A DNA stretch of 9,404 nucleotides, taken from assembly GCA_017424125.1 (NCBI GenBank), contig JAFPBM010000095.1:1-9404 (forward strand). The letters run 5' to 3'. Below, one piece after another: positions 8,986-9,404 of this stretch (within the stretch, counting starts at the first letter, position 1; each line of letters starts with the position of its first letter). The notes beneath the pieces are model-generated. The model was not told where the DNA came from. It did no database searches and saw only the letters and a list, made by a program, of their open reading frames with translations. The translations under genes were made by a program, and so were the position numbers. Source of the DNA: Clostridia bacterium (GTDB taxonomy: Bacteria > Bacillota > Clostridia > Oscillospirales > Acutalibacteraceae).

Positions 8986-9370
8986 TTTTTTGGGGTAAGA
9001 GTGTGAAAAATGAGGTGGTCGTCAATCCCGTTTCCTGATTTTCTTCTTCAATTTTTAACCCATTCATGGCAATATCCATGTAATGCGGTACTTCCTCATT
9101 GGCAAAGCTTTCTGTAACGACACCATTTACCTTTAAAAAGGTGCGAAATCCTGTCGTTTTTACATTCTGATAAGCTTGATGCGCCGGATAAAATTCCATA
9201 ATGGAATGGTCCTTATTATCCACGCCAAAGCTTACCACCGCTTGCCCACGGTTTACATAATAGCACCAGATCGGGGTACCTTCGATTCCGGAAATCCCTG
9301 GCAAAAAGCTTGCAAATGTAGATGCTTTGCCATAATTTTTCATAATAAAATGTTTTGTTTCCTGTATCAT
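8786..9370 (-). CDS. Truncated N-terminus of a GH94/GH161-type glycoside phosphorylase-like protein
   Basis: Residues 1-119 or so resemble, from memory, the start of large (about 1100 residues) clostridial and Listeria-type proteins annotated as cellobiose phosphorylase-like or 1,2-beta-oligoglucan phosphorylase. The recognisable pieces are [44 protein letters not shown] and GFRTFLKV. Full-length enzymes reversibly phosphorolyse beta-glucosidic bonds in the cytosol. Here only a non-catalytic N-terminal part is present. After TGLTTT (about residue 119, base 9014), or at the latest near residue 126, the frame continues as hydrophobic, AT-driven sequence to a stop at 8786, giving 194 residues. 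The start at 9370 is chosen because GAGGA at 9378-9382 lies 7 nt upstream; an in-frame ATG at 9400 has no visible ribosome site. Codons (GGA, GGT, CCG, TTA, TTG) look different from the purine genes. It is either a pseudogene remnant or one side of a false assembly join; the family call is moderately sure. Confidence 0.5.
   Translation of the reverse strand: MIQETKHFIMKNYGKASTFASFLPGISGIEGTPIWCYYVNRGQAVVSFGVDNKDHSIMEFYPAHQAYQNVKTTGFRTFLKVNGVVTESFANEEVPHYMDIAMNGLKIEEENQETGLTTTSFFTLLPQKNLIFHYLLFFWAIFNKNEILQIVFWNLCRKNFLLTILFFAIVQNCVIAFSWGRLWCGLINFMCIFT
8930..9014. repeat. Cluster of overlapping inverted and direct repeats at the coding breakpoint
   Basis: Three repeats interlock here. A perfect 12-bp inverted repeat pairs AATCTCATTTTT (8930-8941) with AAAAATGAGATT (8975-8986). 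A perfect 10-bp inverted repeat pairs CCCAAAAAAA (8953-8962) with TTTTTTTGGG (8985-8994). An 11-bp direct repeat TGAAAAATGAG occurs at 8973-8983 and 9004-9014. The two hairpins share bases 8985-8986, so they compete or would form a pseudoknot. A T-run (8985-8991) follows the first stem on the + strand, vaguely terminator-like, but the 33-nt loop and the lack of an upstream gene argue against that use. The cluster sits where recognisable protein coding stops. Confidence 0.6.
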
Positions 9371-9404
9371 TCGATTGTCCTCATTTCTTTGTAAAATCAT
9401 TGCC

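Noticed and set aside
8930..8991. 12-bp inverted repeat followed by a T-run as a + strand terminator
   Set aside because: The 33-nt loop is too long, the stem is AT-rich, and no + strand gene lies upstream to be terminated.
9371..9400. Start of the phosphorylase-like gene at the in-frame ATG at 9400
   Set aside because: No ribosome site is visible before it within the window, whereas ATG 9370 has GAGGA at the ideal 7-nt distance. The ten extra residues also include the ribosome-site codons.

Overview
The window looks like chromosomal DNA from an anaerobic member of the Bacillota, class Clostridia. The basis is the protein types: a eukaryote-like AICAR formyltransferase, a long single-chain PurL with a fused glutaminase, and a formate-THF ligase placed with purine genes. 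Strong GGAGG-type ribosome sites and tight gene packing fit the same picture. No RNA genes, CRISPR arrays or insertion sequences were recognised. Species cannot be named from the sequence alone.

Region 1 (1 to about 7826, + strand) is the 3' part of a de novo purine biosynthesis operon: the AICAR formyltransferase (5' end cut off by the window edge), purD, purL and fhs. Gaps are 13 nt, a 1-nt overlap (TAATG) and 14 nt, so one transcript is likely. PurD makes GAR and PurL converts FGAR to FGAM. The formyltransferase carries out the penultimate step, AICAR to FAICAR. Fhs makes 10-formyl-THF from formate, the cofactor that this formyltransferase uses, so the operon carries its own one-carbon supply. 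It ends at a strong 12-bp GAAA-tetraloop hairpin that can also terminate the convergent gene.

Region 2 (7836 to about 8710, - strand) is a single AraC-family regulator with a cupin-like sensor domain and a C-terminal double HTH, preceded by an extended -10 promoter. Just upstream lies a pair of similar direct repeats 21 nt apart (8732-8770), a plausible AraC-type operator.

Region 3 (about 8706 to 9404) is AT-rich non-coding DNA followed by the first roughly 120 codons (- strand) of a large inverting glycoside phosphorylase-like protein (GH94/GH161 type). That coding similarity stops abruptly at about 8990-9016, at a cluster of direct and inverted repeats. The reading frame then runs on through AT-rich sequence to a chance stop at 8786. 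The target gene expected to diverge from the AraC regulator is absent. This is the odd part of the window: either a real deletion or rearrangement, or an assembly join near the contig end. No clearly new biological system was found.
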